In this document: positions 8,740-17,113 of the stretch, in pieces
How the letters are laid out: the number at the start of each line of letters is the position of its first letter
Numbering within the stretch: position 1 is the stretch's first letter
NCBI RefSeq assembly: GCF_016909155.1
Contig: NZ_JAFBFG010000001.1
Location: 186,001-250,000 of the forward strand
From: Chryseomicrobium aureum
GTDB taxonomy: Bacteria > Bacillota > Bacilli > Bacillales_A > Planococcaceae
Reading direction: 5' to 3'
DNA length: 64,000 nucleotides
Program-made: the position numbers and the translations under genes
The notes under the pieces: generated by a model
What the model was told of the DNA's origin: nothing
The model's database searches: none
The model's input: the letters and a program-made list of their open reading frames with translations, nothing else

Positions 8740-9264
8740 ATGAAATGGACAATTCATCAATTGGCGAAATACCGTCGTAGTCATATGGAAATTGACGAAG
8801 AAGTTCAGCTTCCTGAACTGATGAAGCGAAATCCTGAGATTCGGCACGTATCACCCGTACATGTAAAAGCCCGTTGTACAGTTGGTGCAACGAGTTTAAC
8901 TTGCCACTTTCATTTAGAAGGACACCTCATTTTACCAAGTTCTCGGACATGGGAAGATGTGGAGTTTCCGTATTCGATCGATTCAACAGAAGTGTTTGAT
9001 TGGTCAGAGCATGCTGAGGAAAGCGATAATGTCCATCCTGTTGAAGGAGAAGTCATCAACGTTGACCCGGTATTGGAGGAACTGATTCTTTTAACCATTC
9101 CTCTTCAAGTTTTTAAAGAAGATGCAGACGAGCCGAGACCTGAGGGTGGAAGCTTTTGGAGCTATGCAACGGAAGAAGAACTGAAGGAAAAGGAAGCTGG
9201 CGAACAAAAAACGGATCCAAGACTTGCTGAATTAGCTAAGTATTTTGATCAAACAGACGAATAG
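8740..9264 (+). CDS. ylbN: YceD/DUF177 family protein YlbN
   Basis: 174 residues. DUF177 proteins sit directly before rpmF in many bacteria and are linked to 23S rRNA or large-subunit biogenesis; plant relatives act in 23S rRNA accumulation. Visible features are KARCTVGATSLTCHFHLEGHLILP in the centre, with the pair of cysteines, and the C-terminal acidic stretch ending DPRLAELAKYFD, where the family usually has DPRWAALKKL. It is translated from an ATG after GAGGTGATAAACGT and is cotranscribed with rpmF, 21 bp downstream. Confidence 0.85.
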   Translation: MKWTIHQLAKYRRSHMEIDEEVQLPELMKRNPEIRHVSPVHVKARCTVGATSLTCHFHLEGHLILPSSRTWEDVEFPYSIDSTEVFDWSEHAEESDNVHPVEGEVINVDPVLEELILLTIPLQVFKEDADEPRPEGGSFWSYATEEELKEKEAGEQKTDPRLAELAKYFDQTDE

Positions 9265-9285
9265 ATCTGTAAGGAGGTGCCATCA

Positions 9286-9459
9286 ATGGCTGTACCATTT
9301 AGAAGAACTTCTAAAACTGCAAAAAGAAAGCGTCGTACGCATTTCAAACTATCTGTACCTGGTATGGTAGCATGCCCAAACTGTGGTGAAGCGAAATTGG
9401 CTCACCGCGTATGTAAGTCATGCGGACACTACAAAGGGAAAGAAGTTGTAAGCAAATAA
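9286..9459 (+). CDS. rpmF: 50S ribosomal protein L32
   Basis: 57 residues, [22 protein letters not shown] at the start with a basic N-terminal tail. Four cysteines in CPNC and CKSC form the zinc-binding type of L32. The start is the ATG at 9286 with AAGGAGGTG upstream; the frame extends further 5' without support. It closes the ylbN-rpmF operon and is followed by a terminator. Confidence 0.97.
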   Translation: MAVPFRRTSKTAKRKRRTHFKLSVPGMVACPNCGEAKLAHRVCKSCGHYKGKEVVSK

Positions 9460-9513
9460 TTCAGTATTTGCGACACACTTAATACTGATAACTTTCTGAG
9501 TTATCCGTATAAT

Positions 9514-9556
9514 AAAGACTAGCAGAGAGGCCATGGCTCTCTACTAGTCTTTTTTC
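9514..9556 (+). terminator. terminator of ylbN-rpmF
   Basis: AGACTAG-C-AGAGAG and CTCTCT-A-CTAGTCT pair around GCCATGG, followed by TTTTTT. Confidence 0.9.
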
Positions 9557-9573
9557 TATGGGAGGAATTTTTC

Positions 9574-10332
9574 ATGAGCTTTCGTATCACAAAGTTAGAT
9601 GGAATTGTTCAGTTTCAAATTACACGACCTGAAATACATAATGCCGTCAATCATGAAGTGGTAGACGGATTTGCTCTATTTATTGAGCAACTCGCCCAGG
9701 AAGATGTGCAGTTTGGGGTTGTCACGGGTGAAGGGGACAAGGCGTTTTGTAGTGGGGGGGATTTATCTGTGTTCCACTCTCTACGTACGGAGCAACAAGC
9801 TCTTGAAATCCACGAACGAATGGCGACCCTTTTATACAAATTAGCCACTCAACCTGTACCGGTCATTGCGCTTGTGAACGGCACCGCAATCGGTGGCGGT
9901 GCTGAGATCGCATCTGCTTGCGATTACCGGTTGGTTAGTCAACATGCACGAGCGGGCTTTGTACAAGGGACCCTCGCTATCACGTCTGGGTGGGGCGGTA
10001 CGACATTCCTTCAGCTAAAGGGCATTCCTTACGATAAATTATTGAAATTTACAACAGAGGCAAAGCCACTACCCGCAGATGAACTAAAAGATCTGGGGTG
10101 GGCGACTTCCGTTTATTCAGGCGACAAGTGGGCCGCAGTAGCTGACTTTGTAAAACAGATGAAGCAATTGCATCCGTCCGTTGCAAAGTCTTATAAAACT
10201 CTTTTAACAACTGAGTTGCGTAAGCCTGAAGTATATGAACGAGTGCTAGATGAGGCGCGCATGTGTGCAAAGTTATGGGAACTGGATGCACACCACGAAG
10301 CGGTAGACCGATTTTTAGCACGTAAGAAATAA
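9574..10332 (+). CDS. enoyl-CoA hydratase/isomerase family protein, possibly an acyl-CoA decarboxylase
   Basis: 252 residues with the crotonase fold. The oxyanion-hole motifs are present: AFCSGGDLS (about 62-70) and NGTAIGGGAEIASACDYR (about 102-119). The first catalytic-type glutamate is kept in GGGAE, but the second, normally in a QPE motif, is missing; instead the segment reads FVQGTLAITSGWGGTTFL. From memory, a SWGGTT-type segment is typical of ethylmalonyl-CoA/methylmalonyl-CoA decarboxylases of the same fold. The gene follows the rpmF terminator by 17 bp and precedes an acyl-CoA carboxylase set, so a matching or correcting step in acyl-CoA metabolism is likely. Hydratase activity is doubtful. 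Confidence 0.75.
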   Translation: MSFRITKLDGIVQFQITRPEIHNAVNHEVVDGFALFIEQLAQEDVQFGVVTGEGDKAFCSGGDLSVFHSLRTEQQALEIHERMATLLYKLATQPVPVIALVNGTAIGGGAEIASACDYRLVSQHARAGFVQGTLAITSGWGGTTFLQLKGIPYDKLLKFTTEAKPLPADELKDLGWATSVYSGDKWAAVADFVKQMKQLHPSVAKSYKTLLTTELRKPEVYERVLDEARMCAKLWELDAHHEAVDRFLARKK

Positions 10333-10370
10333 AAAGTGCGGACAATTTGAATTAATTTGTCAATTCATAG

Positions 10371-10398
10371 TTGAAATCGCTTTCATGTTTCGTATAGA
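10371..10398 (+). promoter_or_regulatory. promoter of the acyl-CoA carboxylase genes with overlapping CcpA cre site
   Basis: -35 TTGAAA (10371-10376) and -10 TATAGA (10393-10398) are 16 bp apart. TGAAATCGCTTTCA (10372-10385) fits the cre consensus TGWNANCGNTNWCA at every position and overlaps the -35, so CcpA would repress transcription when glucose is plentiful. Confidence 0.75.
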
Positions 10399-10428
10399 CT
10401 TAGAACGTGTGGGAAGGGGAGAAATGTT

Positions 10429-11787
10429 TTGAAACGTATACTTATTGCGAATCGGGGAGAAATCGCAAGTCGTATCATACGTACATGCGAAAAAATGGGG
10501 ATTGAAACAGTGGCTGTCTATTCAGAAGCTGACGCAGAGATGCCTTTTGTCAAGCAGGCAACAGTCGCGCATCTGATAGGGCCAGCACCTGTTAACCAAT
10601 CCTATTTAAATAAAGCAGAAATACTACGTGTTGCAAAAGAAGAGCAGGTAGACGCTATTCATCCTGGCTATGGGTTCCTCTCTGAAAATGCAGAATTTGT
10701 TCGGGAGATTGAAGCAGCAGGAATTCGCTTCATCGGTCCCTCTGCTGAGACCATTGATAAGATGGGCGACAAAATTGCTTCACGGGAGACGATGAAACTG
10801 GCTGGGGTGCCAGTTGTCCCTGGGACTGAAGAAGGATTGGCGACTGCTGAAGATGCCGTGACATATGCTAACTCGATCGGATATCCCGTCATGCTTAAAG
10901 CATCGGGCGGCGGTGGTGGTATTGGCATGGTGAAATGTGAAAATGAGCAAACGCTCGCTCAACAATTCACTGGCATCAAAACACGCGCGAAAAACTACTT
11001 TGGCAATGATGCTGTGTTCGTAGAAAAGTTTGTCGAGCCGGCACGTCATATCGAAGTTCAAATTTTTGGAGATGCAACAGGTAACGTCTATCACTTGTTT
11101 GAACGAAATTGTTCTGTGCAACGACGCAATCAAAAAGTCATCGAAGAAGCGCCGTCACCTGCATTATCGGACGCAACAAAAGCAAAACTTTATGAAGCGG
11201 CAGTTAAAGCAGCGCAGGCCGTGAACTATAAAAATGCTGGAACTGTCGAATTTATTATGGACGCAGATGAAAACTTCTATTTCTTGGAGATGAATACACG
11301 TCTTCAAGTAGAACATCCGATAACAGAGTTGATTACAGGACAGGATTTAGTTGAATGGCAATTACTAACAGTAATGGGCAACGAGTTACCAATTCGTAGT
11401 CAAGATGACTTGTCAGTGGCAGGTCATGCGCTCGAGTTTCGTCTCTACGCAGAAGATTCAGAGCGCTTCATGCCATCACCAGGGGAATTAGAGACACTTG
11501 AGTTTCCACAAGGCGAGGGGATTCGAATCGACGGGGGCTATGCGCAAGGTACCTCTGTCACACCTTATTACGATCCAATGATTGCGAAAATCATTATCTC
11601 AGGTGATTCCCGCGAACAAGCAATCGAGCGTGCGAAAGATGCTCTTGCACAGGTCCAAGTTGAAGGGGTTAAATCGAACTTGTCGTTCTTTAAAGACTTC
11701 CTGACATTTAGAGAGTTCGAGCAAGGAAGTTATGCAACGAATGTAATCGATCACTATAGAAAATACAAACTGGAGGAACAATCATGA
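10429..11787 (+). CDS. biotin carboxylase subunit of an acyl-CoA carboxylase
   Basis: 452 residues. It carboxylates the biotin of the carrier protein using ATP and bicarbonate. It starts with KRILIANRGEIASRIIRTCEKMGI and has the ATP-grasp glycine loop KASGGGGGIGM (about 157-167), the EKFVEPARHIEVQIFGD block, RNCSVQRRNQKVIEEAPSP and EMNTRLQVEHPITE. The start is a TTG at 10429, 8 nt after AAGGGGAG. It overlaps the carrier gene by 4 bp (ATGA). The set resembles B. subtilis yngH-yngHB-yngE rather than the housekeeping accBC pair, so it is probably catabolic. The cre site upstream fits that. Confidence 0.9.
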   Translation: MKRILIANRGEIASRIIRTCEKMGIETVAVYSEADAEMPFVKQATVAHLIGPAPVNQSYLNKAEILRVAKEEQVDAIHPGYGFLSENAEFVREIEAAGIRFIGPSAETIDKMGDKIASRETMKLAGVPVVPGTEEGLATAEDAVTYANSIGYPVMLKASGGGGGIGMVKCENEQTLAQQFTGIKTRAKNYFGNDAVFVEKFVEPARHIEVQIFGDATGNVYHLFERNCSVQRRNQKVIEEAPSPALSDATKAKLYEAAVKAAQAVNYKNAGTVEFIMDADENFYFLEMNTRLQVEHPITELITGQDLVEWQLLTVMGNELPIRSQDDLSVAGHALEFRLYAEDSERFMPSPGELETLEFPQGEGIRIDGGYAQGTSVTPYYDPMIAKIIISGDSREQAIERAKDALAQVQVEGVKSNLSFFKDFLTFREFEQGSYATNVIDHYRKYKLEEQS

Positions 11788-11996
11788 AAACATTACTTTC
11801 AACAATGGCAGGAACAGTATTCACAGTAAATAAAGCAGTCGGAGAAGAAGTCGTCACAGGAGACGTCGTTTTAGTTCTTGAATCAATGAAAATGGAGATT
11901 CCTGTGGAGTCTGATCAATCGGGAAAAATCACGCAAGTACACGTAAACGAAGGGGATTTTGTAAACGAAGGGGACACGCTCGTCACATTCGAATAA
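11784..11996 (+). CDS. biotin/lipoyl attachment carrier protein
   Basis: 70 residues, a bare biotinyl domain. The biotinylation motif ESMKM lies at about residues 33-37, within VLVLESMKMEIPVES, and the symmetric half-motif GDFVNEGDTLVTFE closes the protein. It carries carboxyl-biotin between the carboxylase encoded before it and the transferase encoded after it. Its small size matches B. subtilis YngHB. It overlaps the preceding gene by 4 bp. Confidence 0.93.
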   Translation: MKTLLSTMAGTVFTVNKAVGEEVVTGDVVLVLESMKMEIPVESDQSGKITQVHVNEGDFVNEGDTLVTFE

Positions 11997-12018
11997 GACA
12001 ACAAGGGGGGAGATGGGT

Positions 12019-13557
12019 ATGGTCACAAAACCATATAATGAGCGTTTAGAAGAAAAGGTGTCGACAATCTTTGCGGGTGGAGCTTCAAAATACCATGAAA
12101 AAATGAAAGAGCAGGGCAAGATGTTTGTTCGTGATCGTCTCGCGCTGTTATTTGATAATGGCGAGTATAAAGAAGACGCAAAGTTTGCAAATAGTGAGGC
12201 AGGCGATCTTCCGGCAGATGGCGTGGTCACGGCGATGGGGAAAGTCGGCGGCCAAATGGTGTGTGTCATGGCGAATGATTCGACAGTCAAAGCTGGTTCA
12301 TGGGGTTCACGAACTGTGGAGAAGATTATTCGCATCCAAGAAGTCGCAGAAAAAAACCGTTTGCCACTTCTCTATTTGGTGGATTCGGCAGGTGCGCGTA
12401 TTACGGATCAGTTAGATATGTTCCCGAACCGTCGCGGTGCAGGACGTATTTTCCACAACCAAGTGCGTCTATCAGGTTTTATACCACAGATTTGTTTATT
12501 GTTCGGCCCATCCGCTGCAGGTGGTGCATATATTCCGGCGTTCTGTGATATTGTCATCATGGTCGATGGGAACGCATCGATGTATTTAGGTTCACCACGT
12601 ATGGCCGAAAAAGTAATCGGGGAGAAAGTAACGCTCGAAGAAATGGGTGGGGCGCGCATGCACTGTTCAGTTAGTGGATGCGGAGACGTGTTAGCTGACA
12701 ATGAAGAACATGCGATTGAACTTGCCAAATCATATCTTGCGTTCTTCCCAGCCAACTTCTTGGAGCAGCCTCCGGTTGTAGATGCTGTGAAACCAAAAGC
12801 GGGGCGCTCGCTTGAAGAGATTATTCCAGAAAACCAAAATGCACCATTTGATATGTACGAAGCCATTGATCAATTGATTGATGAAGGGACTTTCTTTGAG
12901 ATTAAAAAGTTGTTTGCGTCCGAGTTGATCACGGGTCTTGCCCGCATTGACGGTAAACCTGTTGGTATCATTGCGAATCAACCGAAAGTAAAAGGCGGCG
13001 TGCTATTCATTGATTCAGCGGATAAAGGCGCGAAGTTCATCTCGTTATGTGATGCGTTCCATATTCCACTCTTGTTTTTAGCGGATGTTCCAGGATTCAT
13101 GATTGGAACAAAAGTTGAGCGTGGTGGCATTATTCGTCACGGGGCGAAATTGATTGCAGCAATGAGTTCGGCTACTGTACCTAAAATCTCTGTAGTTGTC
13201 CGAAAAGCGTATGGAGCTGGGTTGTATGCAATGGCTGGCCCTGCATTCGAACCAGATGTCTGTTTAGCGCTTCCGACAGCCCAAATTGCTGTCATGGGTC
13301 CAGAAGCAGCAGTGAATGCAGTGTATTCAAACAAGATTGAATCCATTGAAGATCCAAAAGAAAGACTTGCATATGTACAAGAAAAACATGCAGAATATAA
13401 AAAGGAAATTGATATTTACAAATTGGCATCTGAGATGATTGTCGATGAAATCATCCCGCCATCTGAGTTGCGTCAAGAGCTTGTGGATCGTCTAGCGCTG
13501 TATGCGACGAAACACATTCCTGCACCACCACGTAAACATCCAGTATTTCCTGTTTAA
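12019..13557 (+). CDS. acyl-CoA carboxylase, carboxyltransferase subunit
   Basis: 512 residues. It moves the carboxyl group from biotin to an acyl-CoA. The two crotonase-like halves are visible: LVDSAGARITDQ and LLFGPSAAGGAYIPAFCDI in the first, FIDSADKGAKFISLCDAF, LADVPGFMIGTKVERGGIIRHGAKL and VVRKAYGAGLYAMAG in the second. The motifs place it with propionyl/methylcrotonyl-CoA carboxylase beta subunits and B. subtilis YngE. Acetyl-, propionyl- or methylcrotonyl-CoA cannot be distinguished by reading. The start at 12019 is 8 nt from AAGGGGGG; an ATG at 12013 is too close. No acyl-CoA dehydrogenase or HMG-CoA lyase gene is adjacent, unlike the yng cluster. Confidence 0.88.
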   Translation: MVTKPYNERLEEKVSTIFAGGASKYHEKMKEQGKMFVRDRLALLFDNGEYKEDAKFANSEAGDLPADGVVTAMGKVGGQMVCVMANDSTVKAGSWGSRTVEKIIRIQEVAEKNRLPLLYLVDSAGARITDQLDMFPNRRGAGRIFHNQVRLSGFIPQICLLFGPSAAGGAYIPAFCDIVIMVDGNASMYLGSPRMAEKVIGEKVTLEEMGGARMHCSVSGCGDVLADNEEHAIELAKSYLAFFPANFLEQPPVVDAVKPKAGRSLEEIIPENQNAPFDMYEAIDQLIDEGTFFEIKKLFASELITGLARIDGKPVGIIANQPKVKGGVLFIDSADKGAKFISLCDAFHIPLLFLADVPGFMIGTKVERGGIIRHGAKLIAAMSSATVPKISVVVRKAYGAGLYAMAGPAFEPDVCLALPTAQIAVMGPEAAVNAVYSNKIESIEDPKERLAYVQEKHAEYKKEIDIYKLASEMIVDEIIPPSELRQELVDRLALYATKHIPAPPRKHPVFPV

Positions 13558-13558
13558 A

Positions 13559-13588
13559 TAGTCTACCCTTTAGGGGTAGGCTTTTTTC
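13559..13588 (+). terminator. terminator of the acyl-CoA carboxylase genes
   Basis: GTCTACCC, loop TTTA, GGGGTAGGC then TTTTTT. One G-T pair in the stem. Confidence 0.85.
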
Positions 13589-13609
13589 TAACAGAGAAGA
13601 GGTGAGTCT

Positions 13610-14452
13610 ATGCACATTGCAGTTGTGGGAGCTGGAGCGATTGGATTACTTGTCACGAAGTTGCTAGAAGATAGTGGACACTCAGTAGTGGTGTACTCAC
13701 GATCTGAAAAGTCGTTCCCTGTCCTCTATCAATCTCCAGAAGGTTCAGTAGAACTTGTCTCATTTATGGGGACACAAGATACCACATTACTTAATGAAGT
13801 TGACCTCGTTTTTGTTGCGACAAAAACGTATCATTTAGAGAGTGTTTATCCGCTTTTACACAATAGAACCGGGCCAATTGTATTTTTACAAAATGGACTC
13901 ATTCGTAAGCAGGTTGAGGCCGCATTAGGAAAAGACTATTGCTTATTTGGAAGTATTGATCACGGGGCAGGCATTGAAGAAGACCTGTTGGTGCATACCG
14001 GCAATGGTTCTATTCGTGTCGGTGACAATCCGCTGTATGAACCTTTCATAAAGCAATTGGCTCCAGTTGTATCGTGGGCGGATGATATTGACCGGGTGCT
14101 AATGCGAAAAGCTGTATTGAATACGTTAATCAATCCATTAACTGCTTTGTTAGATGTACCCAATGGTGAACTGGCTGTAAATGATTCGTTGCAACAAGCG
14201 GTCATTGCTCATTACGATGAACTAGTGGTGGCATTTCCGACTTTAGAAGACTATGTACAATTGGAGGAAGTGTTTGAATTGATCAAACGCACAGCTACCA
14301 ATTCTTCTTCGATGCGTCGAGATATCAAGGCTGGCAGAGAGACAGAAATTTCAGCTATTGTCCTGCCGCTACTCGAGCAAGCAGAAGCTCGAAATGCATA
14401 CTTGCCTATCACTTCTTACCTCTATTCCATGATTCAATCTAAAAAGGAGTGA
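13610..14452 (+). CDS. ketopantoate reductase family protein (PanE/YlbQ)
   Basis: 280 residues. It starts MHIAVVGAGAIGLLVTKLLEDSGHSVVVYSR, a Rossmann NAD(P)-binding motif; VATKTYHLESVYPLL and FLQNGL follow. The helical C-terminal domain includes KAVLNTLINPLTALLDVPNGEL (catalytic Lys/Asn region) and SSMRRDIKAGRETEISAI. PanE reduces 2-dehydropantoate to pantoate for coenzyme A. This copy corresponds to B. subtilis YlbQ and keeps the position before bshC. Its GAG-TGA end overlaps the next gene. A different 2-oxoacid substrate cannot be excluded. Confidence 0.8.
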   Translation: MHIAVVGAGAIGLLVTKLLEDSGHSVVVYSRSEKSFPVLYQSPEGSVELVSFMGTQDTTLLNEVDLVFVATKTYHLESVYPLLHNRTGPIVFLQNGLIRKQVEAALGKDYCLFGSIDHGAGIEEDLLVHTGNGSIRVGDNPLYEPFIKQLAPVVSWADDIDRVLMRKAVLNTLINPLTALLDVPNGELAVNDSLQQAVIAHYDELVVAFPTLEDYVQLEEVFELIKRTATNSSSMRRDIKAGRETEISAIVLPLLEQAEARNAYLPITSYLYSMIQSKKE

Positions 14453-14838
14453 GTTCCATTCAAACGATTTTATCTATATTGATTGTTTTTCCGGTGATAG
14501 TGTTTGTCGGGGCATGGTTCATTGGCCGGCTACTTCGAATCCGGAAAAGAAAACGTTTAGGAATAGCCGCAGATGTGACAACAGTCGTATTATATTTTGC
14601 GGTTGCTGCAGTCTATGACTGGCTATCCGTCCCAAACGCTTGGACAAATCTTCTCTTGCTTCTTTTATTTATTGCTATCCTAGTTGTCGCTATTTTATGG
14701 AAAAACAAGAGTGATGTAGGACCACAAGTCATCATGCGCTTACTTTGGCGCATTTACTTCTTAGTTTTATCAACATTGTACTTTTTAGGTTGGGTGATTG
14801 GTCTTGTTCGTTCTATCTCTCAATATGTAAGCGGATAG
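14449..14838 (+). CDS. DUF3397 family membrane protein
   Basis: About 129 residues with four predicted membrane segments (around 7-25, 40-60, 65-82 and 102-122) and a basic loop RIRKRKRLG after the first. The family is conserved in Bacilli between ylbQ and bshC; no function is known to me. The GTG at 14449 lies inside the AAAAAGGAG ribosome site and so is a poor start. The codon correctly spaced (8 nt) is an ATT at 14458, giving 126 residues; no ATG occurs in this region. Either a rare ATT start is used or the original ATG is damaged. Confidence 0.7.
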   Translation: MSSIQTILSILIVFPVIVFVGAWFIGRLLRIRKRKRLGIAADVTTVVLYFAVAAVYDWLSVPNAWTNLLLLLLFIAILVVAILWKNKSDVGPQVIMRLLWRIYFLVLSTLYFLGWVIGLVRSISQYVSG

Positions 14839-14859
14839 TTTTAATTAAAGATAGTTGTT

Positions 14860-14868
14860 TGCTATACT
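14860..14868 (+). promoter_or_regulatory. extended -10 promoter of bshC
   Basis: TGC-TATACT, with TTTAAT at 14840-14845 as a weak -35 (17-bp spacer), 33 bp before the bshC start. Confidence 0.45.
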
Positions 14869-14901
14869 CGTATACGTATTGAATTCAGAAGAGGTGTCCT
14901 T

Positions 14902-16521
14902 ATGAACGTAACCACACATCCGCAGCCAAAAGCATCGGATTTTTATTCTACATATATAACAAAATTTAATCAGGTCGAGAACTACTTCGCATACCCGTGG
15001 GGAGAAACGGAATGGGAGCGTCGTTTTCAAGAACTGCGGTTTTCAGAAGAAAGACGAGGAATGCTCGTCGAAGCGATTCAAGACTCTATGAAAACTGTTT
15101 CATTGAGTACTAGCCAAAAAGAGTCGCTACAGTTGCTTTCAGAAGGTGCAGCAGTCACCATTACAGGACAACAAACGGGCTTACTAACTGGACCCTTCTA
15201 TTCGATTCACAAGGCAGTCACAGCTATTGATTTAGCAAAGCAGATAACAGCTAAAACAAATAAACCAGTAGTGCCGGTTTTCTGGATGGCAGGTGAAGAC
15301 CATGACATCTTAGAGGTAAATCATTTCTTCATTGAAAAAAATCGAGATGTTTCAAAGCTCTCATTAGCGGTTGAACAGCTCTCAACTGAAATGGTAGCAG
15401 ATAAACAAATCGATGCTCAAGAGTTGCGAGGTCTACTTAGTCAAGCCTTTCATGAATTGCCGGAGACAGCGTATACAAAAGAATTGTGGGACTTTCTAGT
15501 GACGCTTTCAGAACAACACGGCTCTTATAAAGAATTCTTTTTACAAGCGTTCCAGCATTTCTTTAAAAATTATGGTCTAGTGTTTATCAATTCTTCTGAC
15601 CAAGGGATGCGTCATCTAGGAAAGCCATTTACAAAACTGTTAATTGAACGAAATGATCAATTAAGACGTGCAGTTTACGATGCGGAACAGAGATTAGCAA
15701 GCGAAGGGTTTGGCTTCCCGATTCAGTGCCGAATTGAAAATGCTCATTTGTTCTATGTAAAAGATGCCCATCGCTACTTACTTGAAGCGACAGAAACGGG
15801 ATTTACGAACAAAGAACTCGGACAATCTTGGACGAAACAGCAACTACTTGATGAAGTGGAAATGAATCCTGAATGTATTAGTCACAACGTAGTGACGCGT
15901 CCACTCATGCAACAGTTCTTGTTCCCTGTGCATACGTTTGTCGGAGGTCCGGGAGAAATTGCTTACTGGGCATTGTTAAAAGACGCATTTGAAGTGATGG
16001 ATTTAAAGATGCCCATTGTCGCTCCGCGCTACAGTGTTACGGTTCTTCCTAATTCAATCGAGAAAAAGATGCAAGATTTTGGAGTGACAGTCGAAGATGC
16101 ATGGGCAGGTCATCTTCCGAGCCAGATGCATGCGTTTATTGATGCGCAAAAAAATGAACAAGTTGTGGCATCGATTCGCGAGATGAATGCGTGGCTTGAT
16201 GCCAAGTATGAAGAGCTCCAATCTACACTACATGAGGAGTCTATTAAGATAGATCCTTTACTTGAAAAGAACAAAGCGCTTCATAAGCGACAATTTACAT
16301 TTTTAGAGCACCAAATCGAAGATGTGTATTTGCAACGATTTGATACTCATGTTGCTGCTTATAAAGCGATTGAAAATGAATTAGTACCTACTGGGTCACT
16401 TCAAGAGCGTATTTATTCACCACTTGCCTATTTGAATAAGTACGGATTTGGATTGATCGATGAGTTACTGGCAGTACCTTATAAATTAGACGGCAAGCAT
16501 TACGTTGTGCATATGAGTTAA
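14902..16521 (+). CDS. bshC: bacillithiol biosynthesis cysteine-adding enzyme BshC
   Basis: 539 residues, the same size as B. subtilis BshC (YllA). It adds cysteine to glucosaminyl-malate in the last step of bacillithiol synthesis. Family blocks seen are VTITGQQTGLLTGPFYSIHKAVTAI, PVFWMAGEDHDILEVNHFF and HTFVGGPGEIAYWALLKDAFE, followed by a long helical coiled-coil region (about 410-480) and C-terminal QERIYSPLAYLNKYG. It lies just before mraZ as in B. subtilis. Its presence supports the Bacillales assignment. Confidence 0.95.
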   Translation: MNVTTHPQPKASDFYSTYITKFNQVENYFAYPWGETEWERRFQELRFSEERRGMLVEAIQDSMKTVSLSTSQKESLQLLSEGAAVTITGQQTGLLTGPFYSIHKAVTAIDLAKQITAKTNKPVVPVFWMAGEDHDILEVNHFFIEKNRDVSKLSLAVEQLSTEMVADKQIDAQELRGLLSQAFHELPETAYTKELWDFLVTLSEQHGSYKEFFLQAFQHFFKNYGLVFINSSDQGMRHLGKPFTKLLIERNDQLRRAVYDAEQRLASEGFGFPIQCRIENAHLFYVKDAHRYLLEATETGFTNKELGQSWTKQQLLDEVEMNPECISHNVVTRPLMQQFLFPVHTFVGGPGEIAYWALLKDAFEVMDLKMPIVAPRYSVTVLPNSIEKKMQDFGVTVEDAWAGHLPSQMHAFIDAQKNEQVVASIREMNAWLDAKYEELQSTLHEESIKIDPLLEKNKALHKRQFTFLEHQIEDVYLQRFDTHVAAYKAIENELVPTGSLQERIYSPLAYLNKYGFGLIDELLAVPYKLDGKHYVVHMS

Positions 16522-16523
16522 CG

Positions 16524-16548
16524 AAGTCGCCCTTGTGGCGGCTTTTTT
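16524..16548 (+). terminator. terminator of bshC
   Basis: AAGTCGCC, loop CTTGT, GGCGGCTT with TTTTT; one G-T pair. Confidence 0.75.
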
Positions 16549-16609
16549 GTGTCTCAAAATCAAGTCATCTAGTATTTTTGAATTTTTTTATCTACTTTCT
16601 AGAAAATTG

Positions 16610-16633
16610 GTGGAGGAAAGTGGGGGATTGTGG
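16610..16633 (+). promoter_or_regulatory. MraZ-binding direct repeats
   Basis: GTGG occurs at 16610, 16620 and 16630, spaced exactly 10 bp, in the context GTGGAGGAAA-GTGGGGGATT-GTGG. MraZ is known to bind clustered TGG repeats of this period in its own promoter. A likely promoter runs through or just downstream of the repeats, which end 31 bp before mraZ. Confidence 0.8.
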
Positions 16634-16664
16634 TATGTTTAATTCATAAAGTGGGGTGAGTAGC

Positions 16665-17096
16665 ATGTTCATGGGAGAATATCAGCATTCGCTCGATGCA
16701 AAAGGCCGCCTGATTGTGCCAGCGAAGTTTCGCGATCACTTAGAAGGCAACTTTGTCATCACACGCGGACTAGACAATTGTTTGTTCGGATACCCTATGG
16801 ATGAATGGCGAAAACTCGAAGAAAAACTCAAACAGCTACCAATGACCAAAAAAGATGCTCGCGCATTTACTCGCTTTTTCTTTTCTGGTGCTACCGAAGT
16901 CGAAATTGATAAACAAGGGCGCATTATGTTACCTGCGAATCTTCGCGAGTACGCAAAGATGGAAAAAGAATGTGTCGTACTTGGTGTATCCAGTCGCTTT
17001 GAAATTTGGGCAAAAGATGCTTGGGACGGCTATGCAGAGGAATCAGAAGAATCCTTTAATGAAATAGCTGAAAACATGATTGACTTTAACATTTAG
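16665..17096 (+). CDS. mraZ: transcriptional regulator MraZ
   Basis: 143 residues starting [26 protein letters not shown], the first of two AbrB-like swapped-hairpin DNA-binding halves; the second is [20 protein letters not shown]. MraZ binds DNA at the promoter of the division and cell-wall cluster and regulates it. The start is the ATG at 16665 after GTGGGGTGAG; an upstream GTG at 16656 is inside the ribosome site. It opens the cluster mraZ-rsmH-ftsL-pbpB. Confidence 0.95.
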   Translation: MFMGEYQHSLDAKGRLIVPAKFRDHLEGNFVITRGLDNCLFGYPMDEWRKLEEKLKQLPMTKKDARAFTRFFFSGATEVEIDKQGRIMLPANLREYAKMEKECVVLGVSSRFEIWAKDAWDGYAEESEESFNEIAENMIDFNI

Positions 17097-17113
17097 CCGA
17101 AGGAGAGGATCGT

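Noticed and set aside
9574-13557. Recent horizontal acquisition of the acyl-CoA carboxylase cluster
   Set aside because: Codon use and ribosome sites look like the neighbours and there are no mobility genes; the different position from B. subtilis alone is not enough.
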